DNA of 64,000 nucleotides from Gordonia heveisoli. GTDB lineage: Bacteria; Actinomycetota; Actinomycetes; Mycobacteriales; Mycobacteriaceae. The notes under the pieces are model-generated. The model was not told the DNA's origin, searched no databases, and saw only the letters and a list, made by a program, of their open reading frames with translations. The first letter of the stretch is position 1. The number at the start of each line of letters is the position of its first letter. This document shows, piece after piece, positions 34,050 to 41,932 of the stretch. The stretch is taken from the NCBI RefSeq assembly GCF_030315745.1, contig NZ_JASXSH010000008.1, positions 62,001 to 126,000 of the forward strand. The letters run 5' to 3'. The position numbers and the translations under genes are program-made.

Positions 34050-34763
34050 CTACTCGGCGAACCCGGCCAGCACCGCCCGGCTCGACGACAGACCGAGCCG
34101 GGTGGCGCCGGCGGCGATGAGTTCTGCCGCGAACTCGGCGGTGCGGATACCGCCACTCGCCTTCACCCCGACCCGTTCGCCGACCGCCGCACGCATCAAC
34201 GCCACGGCCTCGACACTCGCCCCGCCTGAGGGATGGAAGCCGGTGGACGTCTTCACGAAATTCGCACCCGCCGCGACCGAGCGGCGACACACCTCGGTCA
34301 CCGCGTCCGGTCCGGCGAAGTCGAGTAGCGCCGCCGATTCGATGATGACCTTCAACAGCGGTTCGTCGCCGATCGCCTGCCGCACCGTCAGGACATCGGC
34401 GAACACCTCGTCATAGTTGCCCGCCACGGCGGCGCCGACGTCGATGACCATGTCGACCTCGTGGGCTCCGCTGTCCACCGCCAGCCGCGCCTCGGCCGCC
34501 TTGACCAGCGAATGATGTTTGCCCGACGGGAAACCGGCGACGGCGCAGGTGCGCTGCGCGCCGGTGTCGATCGGCAGCATCGACGGCGACAGACAGACCG
34601 CGAAGACCCCGAGCGCCGCCGCCTCGGCGACGGTGGCCTCGGCGTCGGCGCGCGTCGCCTCGGGTTTGAGCAGCGTGTGGTCGACGATGGCGGCGACGTC
34701 GGCCCGTCGCAGTGCGGTCGCAGTCAGGTCGGTGTTGGTGTTGGTCGGGTCGGTGTTCGGCAC
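34050..34763 (-). CDS. deoC: Deoxyribose-phosphate aldolase
   Basis: A 237-residue class I aldolase splitting 2-deoxyribose 5-phosphate into glyceraldehyde 3-phosphate and acetaldehyde. The Schiff-base Lys is in [16 protein letters not shown], the second Lys in [10 protein letters not shown], and the N-terminal [12 protein letters not shown] and [12 protein letters not shown] are typical. The GTG at 34763 (MPNTDPTN) is chosen because the conserved fold begins about 25 residues later; the frame is open far upstream, antisense to purU, which is not coding. It is divergent from purU with 27 bases between starts. Rv0478 is the M. tuberculosis counterpart in the same block. Confidence 0.95.
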   Translation of the reverse strand: MPNTDPTNTNTDLTATALRRADVAAIVDHTLLKPEATRADAEATVAEAAALGVFAVCLSPSMLPIDTGAQRTCAVAGFPSGKHHSLVKAAEARLAVDSGAHEVDMVIDVGAAVAGNYDEVFADVLTVRQAIGDEPLLKVIIESAALLDFAGPDAVTEVCRRSVAAGANFVKTSTGFHPSGGASVEAVALMRAAVGERVGVKASGGIRTAEFAAELIAAGATRLGLSSSRAVLAGFAE

Positions 34764-34790
34764 AGAGTCGAGCTTGGCACACTGGGAGGT

Positions 34791-35693
34791 GTGGCCCCCA
34801 CGCAGACAAGCCCGACGCAGCCGTCCGGCACCGACCATCGCTATGTGCTGACGCTCGGCTGCCCCGACCAGACGGGCATCGTGTCCCGTATCTCCCGGTT
34901 CCTGGCCGACGCAGGCGGCTGGATCACCGAGGCGGCCTACCACTCCGACGACGAGACCGGCTGGTTCTTCACCCGGCAGGCCGTCCGCGCGGATTCGATC
35001 GACGTCGGCGCCGACGAACTGCGCGACCGGTTCGCCGCCGAGGTCGCCGCCGAGCTTGGTCCGGAAACCGACTGGCGCCTCACCGATACCCGAGCCGAGA
35101 AGTCCGCGGTGCTGCTGGTCAGCAAGGACAGCCACTGCCTGATCGATCTGCTGGGCCGCGCCTATCGGCATGAACTGCCCGCGACCATTAAGGCCGTCGT
35201 CGGCAACCATCCCGACCTCGCCGATCTCACCGAGCGGTACGGGATTCCGTTCCACCATGTCCCGTTCCCCTCCGACCGCAAGGCCGATGCCTTCGCCGAG
35301 GTGGGCCGCATCGTCGACGGCTACCGTCCGGACGCGATCGTGCTGGCCCGGTTCATGCAGATCCTGCCGCCCCAGCTGTGCGACGCGTGGGCGGGCCGGG
35401 CAATCAACATCCACCACAGCTTCCTGCCGAGCTTCGTCGGCGCACGGCCCTACCATCAGGCCTTCGCCCGCGGGGTGAAGCTGATCGGCGCGACCTGCCA
35501 CTATGTGACCGCGGACCTCGACGCCGGCCCGATCATCGAGCAGGACGTGATCCGCGTCGATCACGGCGACGCTGTCGCCGATATGGTGCGTCAGGGTCGC
35601 GACATCGAGACGCTTGTGCTGTCCCGCGGGTTGCGCTGGCACCTCGAGGACCGGGTGCTGGTGCACGGCCGAAAGACCGTCATCTTCAGCTGA
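34791..35693 (+). CDS. purU: Formyltetrahydrofolate deformylase
   Basis: A 300-residue enzyme hydrolysing 10-formyl-THF to formate and THF, balancing one-carbon units for purine synthesis. An N-terminal ACT domain ([20 protein letters not shown]) precedes the formyltransferase-like domain with the catalytic Asn-His of [20 protein letters not shown] and [20 protein letters not shown]. The GTG at 34791 has GGGAGG only one base upstream, too close for ideal initiation, so the exact start is uncertain; GTG 34844 inside the ACT strand would truncate the domain and is unlikely. This gene is not in the equivalent M. tuberculosis block. Confidence 0.94.
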   Translation: MAPTQTSPTQPSGTDHRYVLTLGCPDQTGIVSRISRFLADAGGWITEAAYHSDDETGWFFTRQAVRADSIDVGADELRDRFAAEVAAELGPETDWRLTDTRAEKSAVLLVSKDSHCLIDLLGRAYRHELPATIKAVVGNHPDLADLTERYGIPFHHVPFPSDRKADAFAEVGRIVDGYRPDAIVLARFMQILPPQLCDAWAGRAINIHHSFLPSFVGARPYHQAFARGVKLIGATCHYVTADLDAGPIIEQDVIRVDHGDAVADMVRQGRDIETLVLSRGLRWHLEDRVLVHGRKTVIFS

Positions 35694-35722
35694 GGGCGGG
35701 TGGTCGGGACTCGACGGTCAGG

Positions 35723-36514
35723 TCAGAAGTCGAAACCCCCGAAGTCGCCACCACCGAAATCACCACCGCCGAAATCGCCACCGCCACCGTCGCCGTAGTC
35801 ACCGTCGCCGTAGTCACCGCCGCCTCCATCGCCGCCCGCGTCGAGGGCCGCGGCGTCGGAGCCGTCACCGGCACCGCTCGCGAAGGACTGCGCGTCGTAG
35901 TTGACGCCCGACATCCCGGAGAACAACGCAGAGAACAGGAACATCGAACCGATACCCCACGCGCCGGCCACGAGGGCGGGCTTCCACCAGGGCTCGGAGT
36001 ACCAGCCGGCCGGGACCGGACGGCCGGCGACGCGCCCGCCCGGGTAGTAGTTGGGGGTTGCCTCGGTCGGCTTCGGCGATGCCTCGACCTGTCGGCCCTC
36101 GAAGTCCACGGTGCGTGCTTCGGTGACCGCACCCGCGCTGCGCTGACCGTCAAGTTCGGGGATGGGCGGGCCCGGATCCATGTTCATCGCGGTACGTGCG
36201 GCACGGATGTAGTACAGACCCTCGATGGCGGTCTGCTTGGCCAGCCGGGCCTGCGCGGGTGAGGCGGCCTGATCGATCTGGGAACCGGCGGCGGTATGTC
36301 GCTCGGATGCGTCGGCCAGCGCCTGGCGCGCGGCCGGGGAATCACCGACCAGCAGATACACCTGCCCGCCCAGACGCTCGATCGCCTGGCGGGCGTCGGC
36401 CTTGGCGTCGTCGAGGGACTCGCCCGCGCGTGTGGATGTCCGGCGCTGGGAGAGCAGCACGATGCCGATGACCACCACCACGACGAGAACGAGCATGAAC
36501 ATCGGGGCCATCAT
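35723..36514 (-). CDS. Membrane protein with Gly-Asp-Phe repeat tail
   Basis: A 263-residue protein of no family I can name. A strong N-terminal membrane anchor (APMFMLVLVVVVVIGIVLLS) is followed by a helical cytoplasmic-like domain (ADARQAIERLGGQVYLLVGD, AIEGLYYIRAARTAM), a second hydrophobic segment near residues 180-205, and a low-complexity tail of Gly/Asp/Tyr/Phe ending in repeated GGGDF. Similar helical domain and second-membrane architecture occur in Mycobacteriales proteins annotated only as hypothetical. GGGAGG six bases before ATG 36514 fixes the start. It is alone between purU and the DUF2993 gene. The aromatic-acidic repeats could mediate clustering, which is speculation. Confidence 0.8.
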   Translation of the reverse strand: MMAPMFMLVLVVVVVIGIVLLSQRRTSTRAGESLDDAKADARQAIERLGGQVYLLVGDSPAARQALADASERHTAAGSQIDQAASPAQARLAKQTAIEGLYYIRAARTAMNMDPGPPIPELDGQRSAGAVTEARTVDFEGRQVEASPKPTEATPNYYPGGRVAGRPVPAGWYSEPWWKPALVAGAWGIGSMFLFSALFSGMSGVNYDAQSFASGAGDGSDAAALDAGGDGGGGDYGDGDYGDGGGGDFGGGDFGGGDFGGFDF

Positions 36515-36650
36515 TGCGGTCCTCCCAACTGTGCGCGGCTCCGCGACGGAACCGGACCGCACCCGGCTGACCGGGTGCGGCAATTCGGACACCTCCAGCG
36601 TACCGACGCGCCGCGCAGGCACCCCGCGGTCACGGACCGCAGCACTCCAC

Positions 36651-37931
36651 TCAGACCAATGAGCAGTTGAAGGAACCGCCGCCACCCTTCATCTGGGCGC
36701 TGTCGAGGCGTACGTCGCGGCCGGTGAGGGCGAAGTCCACCCCGGAGGTCGTGACATCGAGTTTGGTGACGGTCACCGAGTCGAAGAAGGAACCGAACAG
36801 TTGCGGGGCCACCTGATCGATGACCTGCTGGGCAAAGTCCGGCGGCAGCTCGATGGCGCCGCCGATCAGCGGCACGCTGGCCTGCAGCCGAACGGCCTGG
36901 AAGCTGACCTTGCCGTTGTCGAGAACCGGCTTGATGTAGACCTGCACCGGGATCGGCAGGATGAGCTGCACCGAGGTGTCCACCTGGATGGTGCCGTCTT
37001 CGGGATGACCGGTGACCTTCTCGATCTTCGGCATCTGCCCGCCGGGTTCCTGCCCGTTGGGATCCTGTCCGTTCTGTTCGTTCATCGCGGCGATGGCCTT
37101 GTCGAAGACCACATTGCCGGTGGCGTCGAGGGAACCGAAGGTGGTCGTCGTGCCATCGCCGTGCACCTTCTCGGCGTGCCCGTCGAGGGTGACGCCGTCG
37201 ACGTTCACCTTCCCCTTGAGGCTGCCGATGGTGCCGTCGGAATGCTCGATGTCGTTGGCGTCGACGTTGACCTCCTGGCCGGTGTCACTGTCATGGCCGC
37301 GGATGGTGACCCAGGGCGTCGATCCGCCGATCCACTGCAACAGCACCGGCTTGCCACTGACGTCGACGTCCACCGGAAAGCCGACGGCTTCGGAGACACC
37401 GTCGGAGACACAGCTGGTGACGCGGTGACGCAGATACAGGTCGCCGCCGACGACGGCGATCACCAGCACCAGCACCGCCGCCACGATCGCGGCGATGATG
37501 ATCTTCGCCTTGCTGCGTTTGGCCGGCGCCGAGCGGATCGGCTGAGACCGGTGCGGGCCGCTTGCGGGCGGCAGCGGCGCGAAACCGTCGGTGTCCGCGT
37601 CGTCGGCGGGCAGGCGGCTGGTCGACGGCGGGATGCGGCGGGTGAACGCCTCGGTCTGACCGGCTTCCGGCGGAACCTGCGAATAGGCCTGCGGCGGAGG
37701 CGGGCCCGCCGGGTTCTGGAAACGTTCGGTGGCCGGCGAATCGACCGGTCGGGAATGTGCCTGCGTGACGTCGGTGGTCGGCGACCCGGCTCCCGGCGAT
37801 GCGGGACGCGGCGGCTCCGGTGCGGAGGCTTGCGAAGCCGGTCCGGCAGGTGTCGTCGGGGCGTCCGAGGGGCCGTCCGGATTGGCGGCTTCGGGGTCGG
37901 GCCCCGGATCGCTGCGATGCTCGTCGGTCAT
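36651..37931 (-). CDS. DUF2993 (LmeA-like) membrane-anchored protein, Rv0479c-like
   Basis: A 426-residue protein. The first 155 residues are a disordered Pro/Ala/Asp/Thr-rich cytoplasmic region, then one membrane span (IIIAAIVAAVLVLVIAVVGG) and an extracytoplasmic DUF2993 domain from about 180 to the end, ending in GGGGSFNCSL. The LmeA member of this family is a mycobacterial envelope protein needed for lipomannan maturation. Here a lipid-binding or mannan role is inferred only from family. The ATG at 37931 overlaps the nitrilase stop as ATGA. The nitrilase-DUF2993 pair corresponds to Rv0480c-Rv0479c. Confidence 0.85.
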   Translation of the reverse strand: MTDEHRSDPGPDPEAANPDGPSDAPTTPAGPASQASAPEPPRPASPGAGSPTTDVTQAHSRPVDSPATERFQNPAGPPPPQAYSQVPPEAGQTEAFTRRIPPSTSRLPADDADTDGFAPLPPASGPHRSQPIRSAPAKRSKAKIIIAAIVAAVLVLVIAVVGGDLYLRHRVTSCVSDGVSEAVGFPVDVDVSGKPVLLQWIGGSTPWVTIRGHDSDTGQEVNVDANDIEHSDGTIGSLKGKVNVDGVTLDGHAEKVHGDGTTTTFGSLDATGNVVFDKAIAAMNEQNGQDPNGQEPGGQMPKIEKVTGHPEDGTIQVDTSVQLILPIPVQVYIKPVLDNGKVSFQAVRLQASVPLIGGAIELPPDFAQQVIDQVAPQLFGSFFDSVTVTKLDVTTSGVDFALTGRDVRLDSAQMKGGGGSFNCSLV

Positions 37932-38839
37932 GGCTTCCGTCCTCGCGTATCGGCGGGGGTGCCGACGGTCGTCGGGGCCGACGCTGATTCGTCGGCACAT
38001 GTCTGCGGAAAGGGAATCTCGTTGTCGAGGACGGCCAACTGCTCGCGCGCCCGCGTCACCAGGGCCAGGTCGATTTCGTGTACGCCGACCCGGGTGGCCT
38101 CGTCGTATGCGGCGACCACCGTACCGAACGGGTCTGTGATTTGGCTGTGTCCGATTCCGGTGGGCGCCTTGGCCGCGGCGATGTCGGGATCGGTGGGCGC
38201 GGCCTGCCCGACCGCGACGGTGAAGGTCGTCGAATCGAGTGCGCGGGCCGTGACCAGCGTCTGCCACTGATGCTGTTTACCCGGTCCCGCACCCCAGGAT
38301 GCGGGCACCACCACGACCTGCGCGCCGCGTCGGGCGAGCGTCGTGAACAGCTGTGGGAATCGGACGTCGTAACAGGTCGCCACCCCGATCCCGATGCCGC
38401 CGACGTCGACGACGACCGGCTCGGATCCGGGCGCGACGGTCCGCGACTCGGTGAACCCGAAAGCGTCGTAGAGGTGGATCTTGTCGTAGCGCAGACGCGC
38501 GCCGTCTGCCGTCGCGATCAGCAGGGTGTTACGCACCCGCTCGTCGGCGGCGGGGGTGAACATCCCGGCGATGACGGTCACTCCGGCAGCCACCGCCGCC
38601 GCGGACACAGCCTGTGCCCACGGCCCGTCGAGTTCTTCGGCGACCGGCCCCAGCGGGACGCCGAAACGGCACATCGTCGCCTCGGGGAAGACCACCAGTT
38701 CGGCGCCGGCCGCGGCCGCCTCGCCGATGGTCGACCGTACGGTCTCGAGGTTGCGTGCCGGATCGGCTCCGGAGGAGATCTGCGCCATCGCCACCCGCAG
38801 CTGCCGGCGGTCGCCCGCCGGGGCGGAGGTTTCGGACAT
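37928..38839 (-). CDS. Nitrilase-superfamily amidohydrolase, Rv0480c-like
   Basis: A 303-residue carbon-nitrogen hydrolase. The Glu-Lys-Cys triad is visible as VVFPEATMCRF, YDKIHLYDAFG and ATCYDVRFPQL, and the pattern resembles the Nit2/omega-amidase and deaminated-glutathione amidase branch, which repairs misdeaminated metabolites. The start at ATG 38839 has AGGGTGG upstream; a GTG at 38860 would begin within the tandem repeat and is less likely. It is coupled to the DUF2993 gene. Its promoter region is the 23-bp repeat tract, which is unusual. Confidence 0.92.
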   Translation of the reverse strand: MSETSAPAGDRRQLRVAMAQISSGADPARNLETVRSTIGEAAAAGAELVVFPEATMCRFGVPLGPVAEELDGPWAQAVSAAAVAAGVTVIAGMFTPAADERVRNTLLIATADGARLRYDKIHLYDAFGFTESRTVAPGSEPVVVDVGGIGIGVATCYDVRFPQLFTTLARRGAQVVVVPASWGAGPGKQHQWQTLVTARALDSTTFTVAVGQAAPTDPDIAAAKAPTGIGHSQITDPFGTVVAAYDEATRVGVHEIDLALVTRAREQLAVLDNEIPFPQTCADESASAPTTVGTPADTRGRKP

Positions 38840-38855
38840 GGGTGCCACCCTAGTG

Positions 38856-38993
38856 GTCACGGCGCGGGCGCCACCAGTGTCACGGCGCGGGCGCCACCAG
38901 TGTCACCGCGCGGGCGCCACCAGTGTCACCGCGCGGGCGCCACCAGTATCACGGCGCGGGCGCCACCAATGTCACGGTGCGGGAGCCACCAGC
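38856..38993. repeat. 23-bp tandem repeat, six units
   Basis: Six adjacent units of 23 bases, the first beginning GTCACGGCGCGGGCGCCACC. Units start at 38856, 38879, 38902, 38925, 38948 and 38971; the third and fourth have C for G at position 6, the fifth and sixth are more diverged. Each unit holds the dyad GGCGC-GG-GCGCC (CGCGC in units 3 and 4 breaks one pair). The tract fills the whole gap between the nitrilase start and the upstream methyltransferase stop, which lies in unit 6. Confidence 0.95.
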
Positions 38994-39691
38994 GTCCAGG
39001 GAACCGACAAGACGTTGTCCGGGCCTTGCTTTCGCGGTACGTCGCAGTCCACACCGGCTGCGCGCAACAGCCGCAGGGTCTCCCGCCAGCGCGCCCGCGG
39101 CCCGAAGGAGGCGTGTCCGGCGGCCATATCCCAGCATCGGTCGGCGGTCGCCAGCAGCTCGTGGATCGGCTCACCGGGCACGTTGCGATGGATGAGCGCC
39201 TTCGGGAGCCGCTCGGCCAATTCGGACGGACGCGAGGTGTGTTCGGGGGCCCAGCTGAGCGTCAGGCTGACCGGGCCGTGGGAGTCGAGAAGTATCCACG
39301 TACAGCGGCGGCCGATCTCGTCGCAGGTGCCCTCGACGATCACCCCGCCCGGGTCGTCGGGTCCCGCCGGGTCGGCCAGCCCGGCGATCAGCTGTCCCCA
39401 CGCGTTGGCGACCTCGGCCTCGTCGTACTGGCGCAGCACGTTGAAGGCCCGGATGAGTCGCGGGCGCAGGCCGGCGAGTTCGAATCCGCCGACCGCGAAT
39501 CGCACCCCGTCGCGAGGTTCGACGACCCGTTCGGGATCGATCTCCAGCCCGACCATCTGCAGTCCGGGCGCCACCTGACGCAGCCTTCCGGCCATCTCGA
39601 TGGTGGTGTCCGGGCGCGCGCCGTACCCGAGGTCGACGACGAGCGGACGGTCGGTGTGCAACGCCGCCCGCACCCGCGGCTGCGCGACCAT
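38972..39691 (-). CDS. Class I SAM-dependent methyltransferase, N-terminus uncertain
   Basis: A 239-residue protein with motif I LVVDLGYGARPDTTIEMA, the acidic VGLEIDPERV and a central LIRAFNVLRQYDEAEVANAW. The annotated start must be ATG 39691, but the same frame remains open back to the TGA at 39836-39838 and the 17 codons before the ATG read TRGTTNINRLRRVDRW, which looks like a genuine conserved N-terminus. That extension contains no ATG, GTG or TTG; the codon before it is ATC. So either initiation is non-canonical, or there is a sequence error, or the N-terminus is degraded. The stop lies within the 23-bp repeat. Substrate unknown. Confidence 0.85.
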   Translation of the reverse strand: MVAQPRVRAALHTDRPLVVDLGYGARPDTTIEMAGRLRQVAPGLQMVGLEIDPERVVEPRDGVRFAVGGFELAGLRPRLIRAFNVLRQYDEAEVANAWGQLIAGLADPAGPDDPGGVIVEGTCDEIGRRCTWILLDSHGPVSLTLSWAPEHTSRPSELAERLPKALIHRNVPGEPIHELLATADRCWDMAAGHASFGPRARWRETLRLLRAAGVDCDVPRKQGPDNVLSVPWTLVAPAP

Positions 39692-39761
39692 CCAGCGATC
39701 AACCCGACGCAGCCGGTTGATGTTGGTGGTGCCGCGGGTGATGCGACCGGAGGGAGTGGAT

Positions 39762-40271
39762 CTAGAGATTCTTGTCGATCCAGTCCTTGGCGTACTCCGC
39801 CTCGGCCCGGAACAGGTCGACCAGGTTGACCAGCATCAACTGCTCGAGTTTGCCGTTGACGAACGGGATGAAGACCTTCACCTCGCTGGTCTTGCGGACG
39901 GTACAGCCGGTCTCGGTCGGGAACAGTTCCTGCCAGCCGTTGAGGCTGCCGGGCCCGGCCGGGATCGATGCGGTGTAGGTGCCCTTGGTGTTGTCCGGGT
40001 CGAAGACGCCGAAGCTCTCCTCGCGGGTGATGACCATGTCCTTCATCAGCACCGTCTGTGCGAGGGCGGGCAGCTGATCGCGACCGATGGTCTGCTTCAG
40101 GACGACCTTCATGCCGGTCTCGTCGGAGGTGAAGGATTCGACCTCGCAGTGTGGCGAGATCATCTGGAATCCCGCCATCATGTCGTCCCAGTACTGGCGG
40201 GTGTTCTGCGCTTGATAGAGCTTTTCCACCGGATGCGAATAGCGCGCAGAATAGCTGAGCCGTCGTGCCAT
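39762..40271 (-). CDS. DUF2505 (SRPBCC-fold) protein, copy A
   Basis: A 169-residue START/SRPBCC-like protein starting MARRLSYSARYSHPVEKLYQ. The fold shows the long C-terminal helix (VNGKLEQLMLVNLVDLFRAE) that caps a hydrophobic cavity in this superfamily, so lipid or small hydrophobic ligand binding is likely, but nothing specific is known. It lies 10 bases downstream of a paralogue (copy B) and is cotranscribed with it, opposite murB. M. tuberculosis Rv0481c holds the equivalent place as a single gene. Confidence 0.88.
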   Translation of the reverse strand: MARRLSYSARYSHPVEKLYQAQNTRQYWDDMMAGFQMISPHCEVESFTSDETGMKVVLKQTIGRDQLPALAQTVLMKDMVITREESFGVFDPDNTKGTYTASIPAGPGSLNGWQELFPTETGCTVRKTSEVKVFIPFVNGKLEQLMLVNLVDLFRAEAEYAKDWIDKNL

Positions 40272-40281
40272 GACGATCAGG

Positions 40282-40782
40282 CTACGTCAGTCGATTGGCG
40301 GCTTCCCAATCGACGGTGTGTTCACGCTCGGTGTCGAGCAGCTCGATGAGCTGGCTGATCACCGCTTTCTCGATCTTGCCGCCGAATAGCGGGATGGATA
40401 CCGCGACCTCGGCCGAGTACTCGGTGACGGCGGGATCTCCGCTGGTCACGACGGTCCCGTTGATCTTGACCGGTGCGCCTTCGACGGTCGCGTGGATCTC
40501 GCCGTCGATGCGCCCGTCGACGAGCCGGAACACGTTGGTGCGGGGAATCTGCAGGTCGCCGGGTTTGATCGCGGTCACCTGCGAGGGCAGCCGGTCGGCG
40601 GGCACACCCTGATGTAGTTCGACGGTCACCGTGTCACCGGCGACGGTGAACTTGTCGACGCGGCCGTGGCTGGAGTTGATGCCCTCCAGCAGGTCGCGCC
40701 AGTACTGCTCGGTCGACACGATCTCCCACAGCCGCTGCGTGGAGAAGGGATAGGACACCGAATGCCGGAGCTTGCTCGCCAT
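40282..40782 (-). CDS. DUF2505 (SRPBCC-fold) protein, copy B
   Basis: A 166-residue paralogue of copy A, starting MASKLRHSVSYPFSTQRLWE, with matching ends (AVSIPLFGGKIEKAVISQLI against KVFIPFVNGKLEQLMLVNLV). It is first in the minus-strand operon DUF2505 B, DUF2505 A, methyltransferase, and perhaps nitrilase and DUF2993. It is divergent from murB with 51 bases between starts, so the two share a promoter region. A tie to peptidoglycan precursor synthesis is suggested by the conserved neighbourhood only. Confidence 0.88.
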   Translation of the reverse strand: MASKLRHSVSYPFSTQRLWEIVSTEQYWRDLLEGINSSHGRVDKFTVAGDTVTVELHQGVPADRLPSQVTAIKPGDLQIPRTNVFRLVDGRIDGEIHATVEGAPVKINGTVVTSGDPAVTEYSAEVAVSIPLFGGKIEKAVISQLIELLDTEREHTVDWEAANRLT

Positions 40783-40833
40783 GGGCAGCACGCTACCCGC
40801 TCCTCCCGACGGGCCGCCGACTACCGTTACCTC

Positions 40834-41922
40834 GTGACCGACACACGCCCGAGCGCCCCGCTGGCCGAGCTGACCACCCTGCGTCTCGGCGGGCCTGCGC
40901 GCGCCATCGTCCGCTGCCCTGACACCCGGTCGCTGGTGGATACGGTCACCGATCTCGACCGTGCCGCGGAGCCGGTACTCCTCATCGGGGGTGGTTCCAA
41001 CCTGATCATCGCCGACGAGGGTTACGACGGCACCGCCGTGGTGATCGCGAGTGGTGGGATCGAGTTCGGCGTGGGCCGCGCCTCCGGGCGCCCGTATGTC
41101 ACCGCGGATGCCGGGGTGGTCTGGGACGATCTGGTGGCCGCCACCCTCGACGCCGGTCACGGCGGTCTGGAATGCCTGTCCGGGATACCCGGCGCCGCCG
41201 GCGCGACGCCGGTGCAGAATGTCGGCGCCTACGGCGTCGAAGTCGCCGACGTGCTGCGCGAAGTCCAGCTGTTCGACCGCCGTTCGCGCGGATTGCGTTG
41301 GGTCACACCGCCGGAACTCGATCTTGGGTATCGCACCAGTTCGCTGAAGAACCGTCATGACTTCATCGTCGTCGCGGTGTCGTTCTGGCTCAACCCCGAT
41401 CTCCAGAGTCAGCCGCTGCGCTATCGCGAGCTGGCGAATGCCCTGGATGTCGAACCCGGCGAGCGCACCGACGCCGCACTCGTACGCGAACAGGTCCTCG
41501 CGTTGCGACGCGGCAAAGGTATGGTGCTCGACGCCGAGGATCACGACACCTGGAGTGCTGGTTCGTTTTTCACCAACCCGATCATCGACGCCGAGGATGC
41601 GCCCGGGGTGCTGCACCACATCACGGCCCAGGTCGGCGCGGATATCACCGTACCGACCTATCCGGCCGATCGGCACGATCCGACGGCCGGGATCAAACTG
41701 TCGGCCGGCTGGCTCATCGAACGCGCCGGATTCGCCCGCGGCTACCCCGGACCCGGATCACCGGTCCGACTGTCGACGAAACACACTCTCGCACTGACCA
41801 ATCGGGGCGACGCCAGCACCGACGAACTACTCGATCTGGCCCGCGACGTCCGCGACGGTGTGCGGTCGGCCTTCGGTGTGGTTCTGCATCCCGAGCCGGT
41901 CCTGGTGAACTGCACGCTCTGA
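40834..41922 (+). CDS. murB: UDP-N-acetylenolpyruvoylglucosamine reductase
   Basis: A 362-residue FAD enzyme making UDP-N-acetylmuramate for peptidoglycan. The N-terminal LAELTTLRLGGPARAIVRCP, the FAD phosphate loop LLIGGGSNLIIADEG, the type I signature SGIPGAAGATPVQNVGAYG and the C-terminal catalytic GAGSFFTNPI equivalent WSAGSFFTNPI and KLSAGWLIERAGF are present. The GTG at 40834 begins the typical short N-terminus. In M. tuberculosis murB (Rv0482) lies directly beside lprQ; here it is about 9 kb away and in the opposite relative direction, as part of an inverted segment. Confidence 0.96.
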   Translation: MTDTRPSAPLAELTTLRLGGPARAIVRCPDTRSLVDTVTDLDRAAEPVLLIGGGSNLIIADEGYDGTAVVIASGGIEFGVGRASGRPYVTADAGVVWDDLVAATLDAGHGGLECLSGIPGAAGATPVQNVGAYGVEVADVLREVQLFDRRSRGLRWVTPPELDLGYRTSSLKNRHDFIVVAVSFWLNPDLQSQPLRYRELANALDVEPGERTDAALVREQVLALRRGKGMVLDAEDHDTWSAGSFFTNPIIDAEDAPGVLHHITAQVGADITVPTYPADRHDPTAGIKLSAGWLIERAGFARGYPGPGSPVRLSTKHTLALTNRGDASTDELLDLARDVRDGVRSAFGVVLHPEPVLVNCTL

Positions 41923-41932
41923 CCGCCGCACG

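Noticed and set aside
34764-35666. Long minus-strand extension of deoC across purU
   Set aside because: The frame is open only because of high GC; it lies antisense to a clear purU gene and has no family similarity.
38856-38993. CRISPR array or coding repeat
   Set aside because: Contiguous 23-bp units without spacers; frame-shifting period and no start or ribosome site, so it is not translated as a repeat protein.
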